Positions 21,942-32,900 of a stretch of DNA of 64,000 bases are shown here, piece by piece. The position numbers and the translations under genes were made by a program. The stretch is from the NCBI GenBank assembly GCA_019914995.1, contig CM034128.1, forward strand, positions 126,501 to 190,500, given 5' to 3'. The stretch's first letter is position 1. The number at the start of each line of letters is the position of its first letter. This stretch comes from Acanthochlamys bracteata. Its lineage: Eukaryota > Streptophyta > Magnoliopsida > Pandanales > Velloziaceae. The notes under the pieces were generated by a model. That model was given only the letters and a program-made list of their open reading frames with translations, made no database searches and was not told where the DNA came from.

Positions 21942-22648
21942 GTTGTTATTATCCACATTGAGAGGTCTCTAAAGCATTCAGCTTGCGGAGATTGGGGTCC
22001 TCAATCTGTTTTTGTGGTATTGTTTGTCATTTCTATTTCGTTGTGACGTTAATTTGTTGTAACTGGAATATACGGCAACACGGCCTTAGGAAGAAGTCAG
22101 CACACGACTGGAAAGGTGGTGATTAGTAGCTTGAATACGTCCTTGTTGTACTGTTTTATGAATGAAACATTAGTGTTCAATGATAATCAGAGATGCGTTA
22201 AGGCCTTTAATGGATATGTAAGTAGTATGTGCAGAAGTTGTTTGCGGAATCTATTGAAGCCGCATACAAGTATACGTATCAAAGGAAGGAATCCCTTGAG
22301 ATCGACAACCTGCTCTGGTACCACTTGGTGAGTTTGGACAGCAAAGAAACGTTATTATCTGTTTCATGCATTTCTGATTTGGATTGGAAAACCAAAGAGA
22401 AAAAGAAACGCTTCAAAATAAATTCATAACACCGAAGATTCCTCCTACTGGGAAGAACTTCATATTACATTCTCTTTCGGTAACACGACAGAAAACCTCG
22501 AAGGGAAAAACCAGTAGCCATGCATGCTACTGGATCCATCAACAAACCAAATTGAAACAAGAAAGAAAGAAAGAAAAAATGCATCGGTTTACGGATTACA
22601 GAACTAGTTATATATAGAGAATAGATTAACGAGGAATGAAATCAGTTT

Positions 22649-23228
22649 TCAGTTGTCGTCCTCCGTAAGCACGTACTGCTTAAGGATCTCGCCGCACTCA
22701 GGGAGAGGTTCTGATTTGAGGTAGCCGAGAGGGTTGGCGTAGCGAATGTCGCTAGACATGCCGCTTTCCTGGGTCAAGAGCACACGGCCACGGTCCCTTC
22801 CATTGCTAACCTCATTGCAGTCAGGTCTGGGGCTCTCGAGCAAAGCAACCTCGCAGATCTCTTCCTGGTGATCGTTCTCGATCTTGATAGTGTAAGTACC
22901 TGTCTTATCGGTCACCGCCTCTGCGTGGTGGTGTACTTCGTCACTGTCGATGTGGCGGCATCCAACTCCGATCTTAGCACCTGCATTTGAACATTGTAGC
23001 ACGGTTAAAATCAGGATAAGTAATACAAGAGTTTCATTTGGTAGACAAAGAATGAGTCGATCAATCACCTTCGATGTATTCGGTGATGTTGGTTATCTCG
23101 AAGCCAGCACGGCAGGTATCGCAGTAAACGCGACCCTGGATGGTGAAACTGGGAGGAACGGTAGCGTAAGCTGCGACAGCGGAAAAGAAGAAGACGGCGG
23201 CGGCAACGGCGAAGAACTTAGAAGCCAT
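22649..23228 (-). CDS. Pollen Ole e 1 allergen/extensin-like secreted protein
   Basis: Two exons, 23228-23069 and 22980-22649, joined at a phase-1 GT-AG intron, give 163 residues. The first 23 or so form a signal peptide (MASKFFAVAAAVFFFSAVAAYA). The mature part starts PPSFTIQGRVYCDTCRAGF, the Ole e 1 family signature (xGxVYCDxCR). It contains the expected conserved Cys residues (YCDTC, GVGC, EEIC, RPDC, PEC) and the YTIKIE strand. The family is extracellular and often pollen- or wall-associated, with unclear biochemical role. The start at 23228 is the first ATG giving a signal peptide. An antisense open frame over the same region is a shadow. Confidence 0.92.
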
Positions 23229-24151
23229 TATTGTTGTTCGTTGTCGCAAGAAAAGATTGATCGAGGGTGTTGTTTGTTGTTGTTATATGTAGAGTCGGAG
23301 TGTTTGAGGAGAGCCACTGGTTTTGCTCCTACAATAACGGTAATTAACTAACGGTTCAAACGCTTTCTATTGACTTTTTCAATCTTGTTCGTTTCGTTTC
23401 TTCTAAGTAGGCCTTTCAGTTATAAGGCCCATTAAATAAATAGGCTTGATATTTGCTTGGTTTGGGTTGAAGGCCCATGAGTGAGATAATTAGCATGTTG
23501 ATTAGAAATTTTGTTGGTAACAATTTAATCTCTTTCTATTTCTTTTAGAAATACTAACAATTTGTGCAATTATGTAGCCTTGACTTTATTTTAGGAAAAC
23601 AAAAAAGAAAAGAAAACAAATTGTTATTAGCTTTTATAAGAAAAGTTTTTATGATTGAGATAGGAGTTTTTCTTTATTTTCTTTTACTATGAATAATATT
23701 TGATTCGATGTTTTTGATGGCTATAACAATAAAAATAATAAAATTTGGAAATCCAATACATGAGACAGCATCCTGCAAAGAGAGCGGAAAAGAATCTTTG
23801 CACGCATGAAGCAAGATTTGATTTTGTTTACAGATTAGAAATTAATAAAAAAGACCAAAACTTTCCAGACATTCTTATCTCTCAAGTCCGTTTCTAATTC
23901 AGTTTTACTAAAATTGAGCTCAGTAAACTTCTTTCTTTATATTTTCTTTTTCTTTTCTTCATGTTTTCCTTGAAACTCAACCACCAACCAGCGAGGGTGT
24001 TGGTTCTCTTTTCTTTTCACTTTTCCCCATATCTGCACAAACAACACCTCTGTAAAGTTAAGAGGAAGATAGAGGAGAAGATAGCTCTCTTACAGATTGC
24101 TTTCTAGAATTTTCTTGAAGAAAAAAGAGTTAGTTTAGGTTTTTCTTGAAG
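23229..24151. promoter_or_regulatory. Divergent intergenic region, Ole e 1-like / DUF1218 genes
   Basis: AT-rich sequence of 0.9 kb between head-to-head genes. It holds T-rich 5'-UTR-like tracts before 24152. No coding or repeat feature that I can support is seen. Confidence 0.4.
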
Positions 24152-26061
24152 ATGGAGAGGAAGGTTCTAGTGGTGAGCGCTGTGGTTGGGTTTCTTGGTT
24201 TGCTCTCTGCTGCTACCGGGTTTGCTGCAGAAGCCACTAGAGTAAAGGTTATTTCTTTGTTCTTTTTTTAGAGAAATTTTCTCTGAATGATTGATTAGAG
24301 TAATTTTTAGCGATTCATTTGGGTTAAAGGAGTGAAATTTACTCTTATTTTTTTCTGATCTGTGGTTATTCTGAGTAAAGATAACTGGATTCTTCTTTGC
24401 TTTTTGTTCTTTTAGAATTTTCTGTGAAGAAAATTTCATCTGTGATGATATTTTAGTTGTTCTTGGCTTGTAATAATAAAGGGAGGAGAAGAGAATGATC
24501 CCGGGAAAAAACAAATGAAGAATGTTTGTTGTTGTCCTTGTGCTGGTTTGACTTTGAACTGTGATCCACATGATTTCAGTTGGCTTTTTGTTTTGGTTTT
24601 GCTTATAGGTATTGTTCCTGTAGAAATGAATTGTTATTATGCTACATGTCTTAGCTATGCAAGTGCAAAAATGAATTTTTATTGCTTTTAAAATGTTTTT
24701 TTTAATCAGGCTTCTGATGTAGAAACGTCAACACCGGGTGAATGCATATACCCTGCAAGCCCAGCTTTAGGTCTTGGACTAACTGCAGCAGTCGCTCTTA
24801 TGTTAGCTCAGGCCATCGTCAACACAGTTGCTGGGTGTATATGTTGCAAGAGAAATCGTAATCCCTCGGATTCCAATTGGACTATGGCGTTGATCTCCTT
24901 CATAATTTCTTGGTAACTTTTATATCCTAAATTGATCGCTTAAACCTTCTCTACAGAGTTTCCAAGTAGTTTGTTAGTTTCTCAGTATGCTCAGAAATGA
25001 TTTGGTCCGCATGTATAACTAACAAGGGTCCCTTGTGAATTTATACTTGATATAAGTTGGTGCTAGTGCTAATATGCTGTATCTGTACTTGAAAGATACA
25101 TATGGCATTTTCGCAGTTTGGACATAAGCTTGTGGAATGGTGAACTAGGATTCTAGTGTTACTTATTCTTTTTCATTTAGGAATTCTTTGATCAGTTGAG
25201 GTGCTATACTATAACAGAACTCCTTTTCTTTGTTGATGAGTTCGACCTTGTTATTAGAATTGCGAAGGGATTTACAGAAGGCATGAACAAAAATGCTATA
25301 GTTAATTTATTCTTAGCAGAATCTGGCACTGAGGTCATTAAAAGAAATTGTAAAATACAGAATAATAATATTGCTCTTGTGGCTATGTATTTCCTTCTGA
25401 AGACATTTATAGGCATGTGATACAGTAACGTAATGCCTAACTGAATATAAAGTTATTTTGTAGCGTTATTGCCTCAATATTCATTCAGGTAGGCCATAGT
25501 TGTCATAGGGAGCCTTTTGTTTTAGAAGTGTGATGTGCCTCATTATCAAACTGATCACGTTGAATGCAATGGGAAAGAAAAATCTATCATGAACCTGAGA
25601 AAACTTGTTTGTCTATTGGCCTGAATCTGTTCACTGGACTGAGATAGGATTTGGGAGTAGTTACCGAGGCTTATGAAGATTTTCATATTATGCGTTATAT
25701 TCGATATAATTCTTCATGCCAGTTTATGCGCTCGAATACCTGCAGGGTAACTTTCATAATTGCATTCCTGCTGTTGTTGACTGGAGCTGTGCTGAACGAT
25801 CAGAGAGGTGTAGAGAGTATGTATGTCAACTACTGCTATGTTGTCAAGCCGGGAGTATTCTCGGGTGGCGCGCTGCTTTCTCTCGTCAGCGTTACCCTTG
25901 GGGTTGTGTATTATATTACTTTATCAAAGTCGAAGAGCGTCCAGACGTGGGGCACACAGCCGAATCAGGGCATTGCGATGGGACGACCAGTGATCCCTCC
26001 ACAAAGCGACCAACCTGTTTTTGTCCATGAGGATACATATAATAGACGGCAGTTCCCGTGA
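24152..26061 (+). CDS. DUF1218 membrane protein (MWL/VCC/DEAL family)
   Basis: Three exons (24152-24247, 24710-24912, 25746-26061), joined by GT-AG introns with the Trp codon of ISW split across the second, give 204 residues. The protein starts MERKVLVVSAVVGFLGLLSA, the canonical DUF1218 first membrane span. It continues with CIYPASPALGLGLTAAVAL, CCKRN, NWTMALISFIISW and FIIAFLLLLTGAVLND, then VVKPGVFSGGALLSL and VTLGVVYYITL, giving four spans and the family's conserved Cys residues. A cytosolic tail of about 50 residues follows. Characterised members act in lignin modification, vein patterning or leaf symmetry; the role of this copy is not predictable. At5g17210, a DUF1218 gene, lies near ENH1 in Arabidopsis, so the neighbourhood may be old. 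Confidence 0.92.
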
Positions 26062-26706
26062 AGCTCCACCTGTCTCATCATTCACTGGGCTGTTTTGAAT
26101 TGTTAATATAGTGGAATCGTGAAGCTAAAAGGGTTCCTCGTCCTAAGAAAAAAATTAGTTTGTAGAGTTTTGTTAAGTATGTCTCAGTCTGTATTGTAAA
26201 AGAAGGCAAGAGTCTAAGTTCGTGCAAATTTCTGCGAAATTTCTTGGTTAAATTTATGAGATTAAGAACAATATGCTAAATGTAATGGAGAAAATCTTCG
26301 TTTCATTTTTGGTTCGAAGTTTAGACGCATGTAAGCGGTGAAACTTCACAATGTTAGAAGAACTTCTGCAGGCTTTTGGAAGTGATTTTAAAATAAAAAT
26401 CTAAAACAAAATTTCACAATAATAAAAGTTTTTATATTTTTTAAATAAATTATATAAAATACTATAAAATTTACAAAAAAATTTAAATAAAAAATAGTAT
26501 AAAAAGGAGTAGAAAAGTATTTTTTTCTTCAACACTCCGTAAAAAATTTAAAGAAAAGAAGATCATAATTGTAATCGTGTTTCAGTACAGCATTACATTT
26601 TATTTCAACCGCATAATACATAGTGCATCTTTTATTCAAAATAGTAATATAATTAATTTATTACGCGAACGATCGAGAAGAAATCAGATTTTCAATTGAA
26701 GGTCCC
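26062..26706. other. Spacer with AT-rich block
   Basis: The 3' UTR of the DUF1218 gene runs to about 26300. About 26365-26520 is a nearly pure A/T block with A-runs similar to those at 10.7, 54.5 and 60.7 kb. No gene is seen. Confidence 0.4.
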
Positions 26707-27063
26707 TCAACCACGGCAACTGCGCGTATGTGCTCTGTACTTGTTGAGGCATTGGAGGTAGCAGGGACGCTCGTTGAGTTTCTTAGAGCTTCTGCGGCAC
26801 TCCCTCGCGCAGCCTTCGAACGTTTTCTTCGAGTGCGTGAGACAACTCTTTTCTTTTTTCAGTTTCTCGTGGTCGCCTTTCTTCAAATGGTTTGCAGACG
26901 AGCGGCGAGCACCGTCAATAGTAACGATGGGTTCAGTGCTAGAGGAATCTACGATCGACGCAGTCACCGACGCAGACGGACCGTCGGCGTTAAGGATTGC
27001 GGCGGATGCCGGAGATGCAATGAGGAGGATGACTAACATGGTAGTGATCAAAGGTAGTTCCAT
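26707..27063 (-). CDS. Secreted six-cysteine peptide precursor
   Basis: A single exon of 118 codons from ATG at 27063. Residues 1-22 form a signal peptide (MELPLITTMLVILLIASPASA). A pro-like Ser/Thr/Asp-rich stretch to about residue 60 follows, then a very basic C-terminal domain of about 55 residues. All six Cys sit in this domain, spaced 10-3-11-3-10, so the pattern is symmetric with two CxxxC motifs in the middle. Paired CxxxC motifs are seen in helical-hairpin antimicrobial peptides, but the two outer Cys are extra and I do not recognise the family. Codons upstream of 27063 stay open but lack a signal peptide. An extracellular defence or signalling peptide is an inference only. Confidence 0.72.
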   Translation of the reverse strand: MELPLITTMLVILLIASPASAAILNADGPSASVTASIVDSSSTEPIVTIDGARRSSANHLKKGDHEKLKKEKSCLTHSKKTFEGCARECRRSSKKLNERPCYLQCLNKYRAHTRSCRG

Positions 27064-27626
27064 TTCGAAAACTTCGCAACCCGCTTTCGAAATTTTTAGT
27101 CTCTTAATTTGTTCTGGTGATTTAACGAGTGAAGCGAAGATGTGTATATATAATATAGGGACTGGGGAGTGATGCACGTTGGTTTTTGTCATGAAATAAC
27201 TGTTTTCTTCTTTGCATGTTTGTGAGCATGCAAAGATTCTCTTGCTACTTCTACGGGCACACAAACACCATGAAAGACTTCACTTTAACAGCAGGTTTTC
27301 TAGATTTTTTTTCTTTTTTTTTAAAAAACTAATTTGAGATAAAATTGATATAAATTTTACTCATTTCTTTTTTTATAAATAATGAAAGGGGGCCTGGGCC
27401 AGGAGATAATAAAGAATTTCCATCTGACGTAAAGAAGAGTCTGGCCCATAGTACAATGGATCTGAGCCTTGTTGCTAACAGCCCAATATAACCACTTCAA
27501 TACCCGCGCTTTTTCTTCCATTTCCCACCATTTTTCCTTCTCTTTTTCTCTTTCTTCGCTCTCCGGCGGCGGCGGCGATAGAGATCGAACCTAACAGCAC
27601 CACTAATTTATTTAATTGAAAGATAG
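27064..27626. promoter_or_regulatory. Divergent region upstream of the POLA2 fragment
   Basis: Site II-like motifs (CTGGGCC near 27394, CTGGCCCAT near 27442 and AGCCCAATAT near 27480) lie 150-230 bp before the ATG at 27627. Replication and growth genes in plants commonly use such motifs. A CT-rich 5' UTR follows. Confidence 0.45.
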
Positions 27627-28669
27627 ATGGAAGAAGAGACCATGGAAGAGTTCGACAAGAACGGGTTCTCCGTCGAGGCCGGTTCAGGAGTTCTGAGAAG
27701 ATGTAATGCTAATTTCTGTTTTCTTTCGCTTTGATTTGGTTTCTTTTTGGTGTTGATTTCTGTTTTTCTTTTTGTTTATAGGGGATTTTTCTGGTTTGAC
27801 GTTTTGCATAAATTTCAAGATGAGTCCGGCAGAGTTGGTTTCCCACTGGGAGATTTATCTCAACAGGTATGTTTTCTTTTGAAAAATGTTAAAGTTTTTA
27901 GGTTTAGAATGAAATTTTTATATTTGCTGGTTCGCTTTATTGATTAAGAAACTAGAAAATCTCTTCTTTCATTTAAGTTCTAATTATGCATAGTGTTGCT
28001 AGATGATGTAGTTTTTTATTGAGTAATTTGATGTTGATTTTGTCTGTGAAGTGTTTCCTATTTGTTTCAGACAGCTAGAACTATTAACGGTAGAAGAGGC
28101 ACAAATGGATGGTTTCTTGCCCCATATTCAGAACGATGTGAAGGACCATCAAGGAGGAACAGAATTTGCATGTTTACTCCAGTAATGACCTCGATATGTG
28201 CCACTGATTGTCTTGCAAGTTGTTAAAAGTATCACTGAATTCATGATTTATGCTTTTATCTCCTGGGTGAGTGTGAATTTCCTTTGTTGCAGGCTGTTAA
28301 ACAGCGAGACTGATAGCTCCGTCAATGGCGTCCTTGATACAAGCAAGTACTCGTTATGAGAACTCACATTTGGACCCTACATCCATACCTACAATGGATG
28401 AGAAACAATCATCTTAAGAAGAATCAGATGCTGCCATTGCCCATAGAACTTCTTTTTGGACAACTAATGAGCAAATTCACATATCAATTCACTTTCTCAC
28501 TGTGTCAGGCATGGGGGCAAGCTGGAAATGCTAAACCAACTCAAACCAGTGAAGCGATGGAAGATGATGTAATTAGGAAAGTTCAGCCTAATGGAAGGTG
28601 CTCTATACAAGTGTGCTGTTCACAACCAGAGCCAGGTTGCAAAATCATGTGCGATATATTGGAGATCAG
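27627..28669 (+). pseudogene. DNA polymerase alpha subunit B (POLA2), broken 5' fragment
   Basis: Recognisable exons: 27627-27702, 27782-27866, 28071-28197, 28293-28346 and 28509-28669. They encode the N-terminal domain (MEEETMEEFDKNGFSVEAG, then LTFCINFKMSPAELVSHWE, LNRQLELLTVEEAQMDGFL), followed in a shifted frame by a conserved Tyr-Ser-Ser-Asn-Asp stretch, and then LLNSETDSSVNG. The last exon has EDDVIRKVQPNGRCSI and QPEPGCKIM, a mid-protein segment. A one-base excess near 28145 (GAAGGACCATC) breaks the frame in exon 3. Exon 4 to exon 5 is out of phase, implying missing exons. The OB-fold and phosphoesterase-like C-terminal domains are absent: the next gene begins at 29940. The intact protein is the B subunit of the replicative primase-polymerase. 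This copy cannot make it. Confidence 0.75.
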
Positions 28670-29939
28670 GTAAATAGTATGCTCTCTCTCTCTCTCTCCA
28701 GTAAATGAAGTACACTGCAACATGATATGGCTTTAGGTGTACGGTCTCTTTATTGAAGACATTGGTTCTCTTGTACTCATTTATGTGTTGGGTCTCTTTC
28801 AATTGGATGACTTCTCTAGGGCATGTTATTGTAACTATAGAATTCCCTTTTTGTGGACGTTCAGGTTTTATCTGTTGGTGAAGATAACAGCATTGAAGCT
28901 TATGTGTGAACCCTGGCAGATTAGACAAGGGCATCTCAGGTGGTACTTTTGCAGAGCTCAAATACAACCAAGATCCGCTATCCGAATCTAAGTTGGCTGG
29001 CTGGTGAGGTAAACAATTAAAGCGCAGGCCAGTCAATGTAGCAACAACAGTTCATCAGAAGGGAAAGTTCAAGTCAAGAAAGGGAAAGCTAGACTGTTAT
29101 GCTGTAATTCCACCATTCTACAGCTCCTGTAGGTTAGCTGAAGAGATCTTGCAAGACCATGTACAAGCAGAATTTTGGCGGTTCTCTTACTTGCAGTTCT
29201 GCAGTATGTACAAGGACTGTTGAATGTTTGTCAAACTGTTTCTGTGACGAAGTTCACGGTAAGCCTATGAACTTTGATGAACATATATGTATGTATATAT
29301 ACTCAAAAAAAATTGGAACATTTGTGCAATACTGCTTTGGCTGTTGCTATATGATCCAATAATAAAAGGTGCATATACCACTTGACTTTTACTATACAAG
29401 AAACTGTTGCTTTTTTAGGCATTGAAGAACTCCGTGGGACACCTAAAATATTTTCCCAAGTATTTGAATCTTCAACACAGGATCCGCAACGAAAAAAGTT
29501 TTATATCCCAAAAGAATAAAACATACAGATATGGAAAGTTTAATCTCTGAGGAATAAAATAAAAATGTCTGTCATGTTTTAGGTTAATCATCATGTTACG
29601 TAAATTCAATACAACATGACGAAGTTCCATTATAAATTTCCCTTATAATACTCTTTCCGCTGTAACAAAATTATTACATAAATTAGTAAAAGAATGAACC
29701 CGCCTCACCCCATCCATTGTGCCCACATAAAAAATTGGGTTACACCATCAGAATCATCGTGAGAAAGAATTACCAGATAATGCACATTTTACACTGCTAG
29801 TGATGAACGCATGGAATATATCACGAACTCAGGCATTTGAGCCAACAGCTCAAAGAATGATAGAATAATGTACACGTACAATGCAGGCAGAATTAGCATG
29901 GAGAAGGCGAAATCTATGAGGTCCATGTAATGATAACTA
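28670..29939. other. Spacer between the POLA2 fragment and the CMT2 3' end
   Basis: It holds a short CT microsatellite (28682-28699), possible further decayed coding pieces around 28865-28990 that I cannot assign, and the 3' UTR of CMT2 on the minus strand (probably from about 29500). No intact gene is seen. Confidence 0.45.
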
Positions 29940-32900
29940 CTATTGCTGAAACTTATGTGAAAATGCAAACCTTGGAGGAAGGGTCATGAGGGGCTCATCT
30001 CTGCAGTCGCCAAGAAATGCAAGGCCCAAAGCATAACCCAAAGCTCGGCCAACTGAAACAGCCACTGCATTCCCGACTTGACGATACCTTAAGGAGAAAA
30101 AGCATAAACTTTCTTCAAACTATGACTCATAACATTTTGAAGTTGATAAATAGGTCATGTATGAAGACTTCAACGAGCTGCATACAATACTTGTACAAAA
30201 AAGCCACAAAACACAAAATAAGATATACTAATACCTTTGCTTGATGTTGCCATAAAATCTATAGGAGTCGGGAAATCCCTGTATCCTTGCACACTCTCGT
30301 ATAGTTAACACTCGGTCTTGCTCAGGATGTATAATGACCTGAAAAGTTACAATTCCCAATCAGTAGAAAATATGCTTCAGCAGTAAAAATTATTAATGCA
30401 AAGAGAAAAGGAAAGACATCCTTGAAGAATAAACTCTTTTTACCTGGTTGTGTGTATCAGGTATAGTCAGGAGTGTTGGCACAATCTCATCCCACCAAAG
30501 CCGAGCAAAAGGTCTGAAAAAAATGAACATTAGGAACTACAGACAAATGCTACTGAAGAAAAACACTCCATAGCAAAATCTGAGAACAAACTTAAGTGAT
30601 TTCCCATCCGAGTAATTTAGAGCATAGTCAGGAACCTGGGAAGGAAAAGCCAATCCACAATTTAGAGGTTTCTCAAAATAATAAGAACCCTTACTTATAA
30701 TCTAGAGAAAATGGAGATACACTTTTTTTCTATACACTAAAATTGCTCTATATTGCAAGACATCAACTCTGACCAGTGGCTTTCCAGAAGGTAATAACAT
30801 CCGTTTCATTTTCCGGTCGAGCTTGGCAGTATTGTTGGAATCAACCACAACACCAGGTAGGTCTCTATAGTTTGCTCCCTAAATATTAGAAACATAGAGC
30901 ACGAGTAGCTTATATAATCTTCTCAAAGGAAGTAGCATCTTTTAAGTATATACTCTGCACAGCATAGCCATCGAGATGCCTCAAACTAACCTTTCTTTTA
31001 GGGATTTGACAGACTCGCAAATAGTCATCCTCAAATAACTGTAGAGGCTGATGGTCATACAGTACACGTTGATAAACCTGTGCGCCATCTAGGAATCCCG
31101 ACATGGCAGGATAATGCCAAAAGTTTCAAATAAATGTGGGTAATGGAACATATAATGCTACTTAATCTCCTCAAGCATCTTTGTAGACAATCGATATAAA
31201 AAAGTACATGTGATTAAAGTAAATGTGCTAGGTGCAAAGTTGAAAAAAGCAATGTGATAGACAACTACATATGCAACTAAATCTGCTATCATATTTTGTC
31301 ATACAGGGATACATACAAGTACTCATTAGAAAAAAACAGAATCTTCGTACCTATATTTCTCTAGAAAATATTATAAAGTAATGTGGGTCAGTCACCTTGT
31401 TCCTGATGATTTATATCAAATAAGGTAGCAAATAAAATAGAGAAATGAAGTGAAAAGCAAAGTGGATGTATTTATAATTTGACCGAAAAACAAAGAGAAT
31501 GAAAAGGATATCAGAGCAAACTTCACTGAAACAGATAGCCACACCACATACTTGCTTTGAAAGTCCTGATGTATCTCTGGAACTCTGTTTGAGGACAGCT
31601 TTCATATTGCATCTTTCCATGAACTTCATAATTTGTTACCTGTAAGCAGGATAATGATAAATGACCGAATGAAAACTAAAATAATAAGCACTGTTACATT
31701 ACTTACTGCAGGAAGATCTGAAAGGATGTCCTCCAGAACAACTTCTTTGTCCAGAACCCGGTGCTGACCTTCATTGTAGCCAACAACATTCCTCTGAATA
31801 AGAGTCTAAAGAATTCAGATACAGATGAAGCTTCATAAAGCTACCAAGACAAAGCTCAGATGTTCGAATAAGATGGAAACCAAGCATCTCTTGGAAAATT
31901 CTATTTTCAACATCTGAATACTGGGGTTTACTTTTTACTTTCTTACAAGGACAGCTATGAATGTGTGAACAATTTAAGTACAAAGATCTCCTCTAATCAG
32001 ACTCTTACAGGGATTTGCAACAAGGTACCTCGAATTCAACTGGAGATCCACCCTTCAGAATTACTTCATGCGTAGGAAGAGGAAATTGGGGAAGTTTCTG
32101 CAAATGATATAACAAAATTATCGCACGAGCAACAAGATGAAGATTCATGATCATCTGAAGTATGCCACTTGCCTCACCAGGATGACAACCCCACAAAAAT
32201 ACGCGCAGGCGAAACTGTGGGAGCCCATAGCACCCAGCTGCCATTATACCGAGCCTTGCTTGGTATCTCATGCCAATTAAACGGCTTAAAGCATAGCGTC
32301 CAAGACTAGCCTCAGCAAATTTCAATATATCAGCAACGTTTTCCATGAGGACATACTTAGGCTTTAAAAACTGCACAATATCCATAAATACAACAATTTG
32401 GCGATTTCTTTCATCTTCGAGAGGAGCACTGAAGTTCCTGAAACGATTGTAACCGCTAATACCTTGACAAGGAGGACCACCACAAACAACATCTACACAT
32501 CCCTGAAATGTTACATGCATAAAGATGGGATTCCCAAATATTAATAAGGATTAAACCAGCTGCTTTGAAACAATCAAATAGCGTCTAGCCTATGTCTATT
32601 TTGTAAGGTCAACTTTAATAACCACAATAACATCTGTAATACTCAGAAACATGTATTACTCAATAAGATACTCTTAGGAATCCATTCAAGCATAAGACTC
32701 CAAATGGCTATTGAAGCAGGAAGCCCGGAATGTACCTTGCAACTACACTACAAACTACACAGGCGCGCAGCTGACAAACATTTGCTAACACAGTTGCTAC
32801 CCCTGATGGCTATTATTACTCTATCTGTTGAGCATGCATGTCAATGTCCTTGTAATTTATAAGCAAAAGTTTCATAGAATAGAGATAGTCATAGTAAATG

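Noticed and set aside
22950..23351. 133-codon plus-strand open frame
   Set aside because: Antisense to the Ole e 1-like gene, whose signal peptide, Cys pattern and splice sites explain the region.
24167..24571. 134-codon minus-strand open frame
   Set aside because: It is antisense to exon 1 and intron 1 of the DUF1218 gene and is Lys/Ser/Thr-rich low-complexity sequence, a shadow.
32100..32173. GT donor inside CATCCTG|GTGAGG instead of a GC donor in CMT2
   Set aside because: It would leave phase 1 and turn the next exon ([12 protein letters not shown], conserved) into a frame with stops; only the GC donor keeps the frame.
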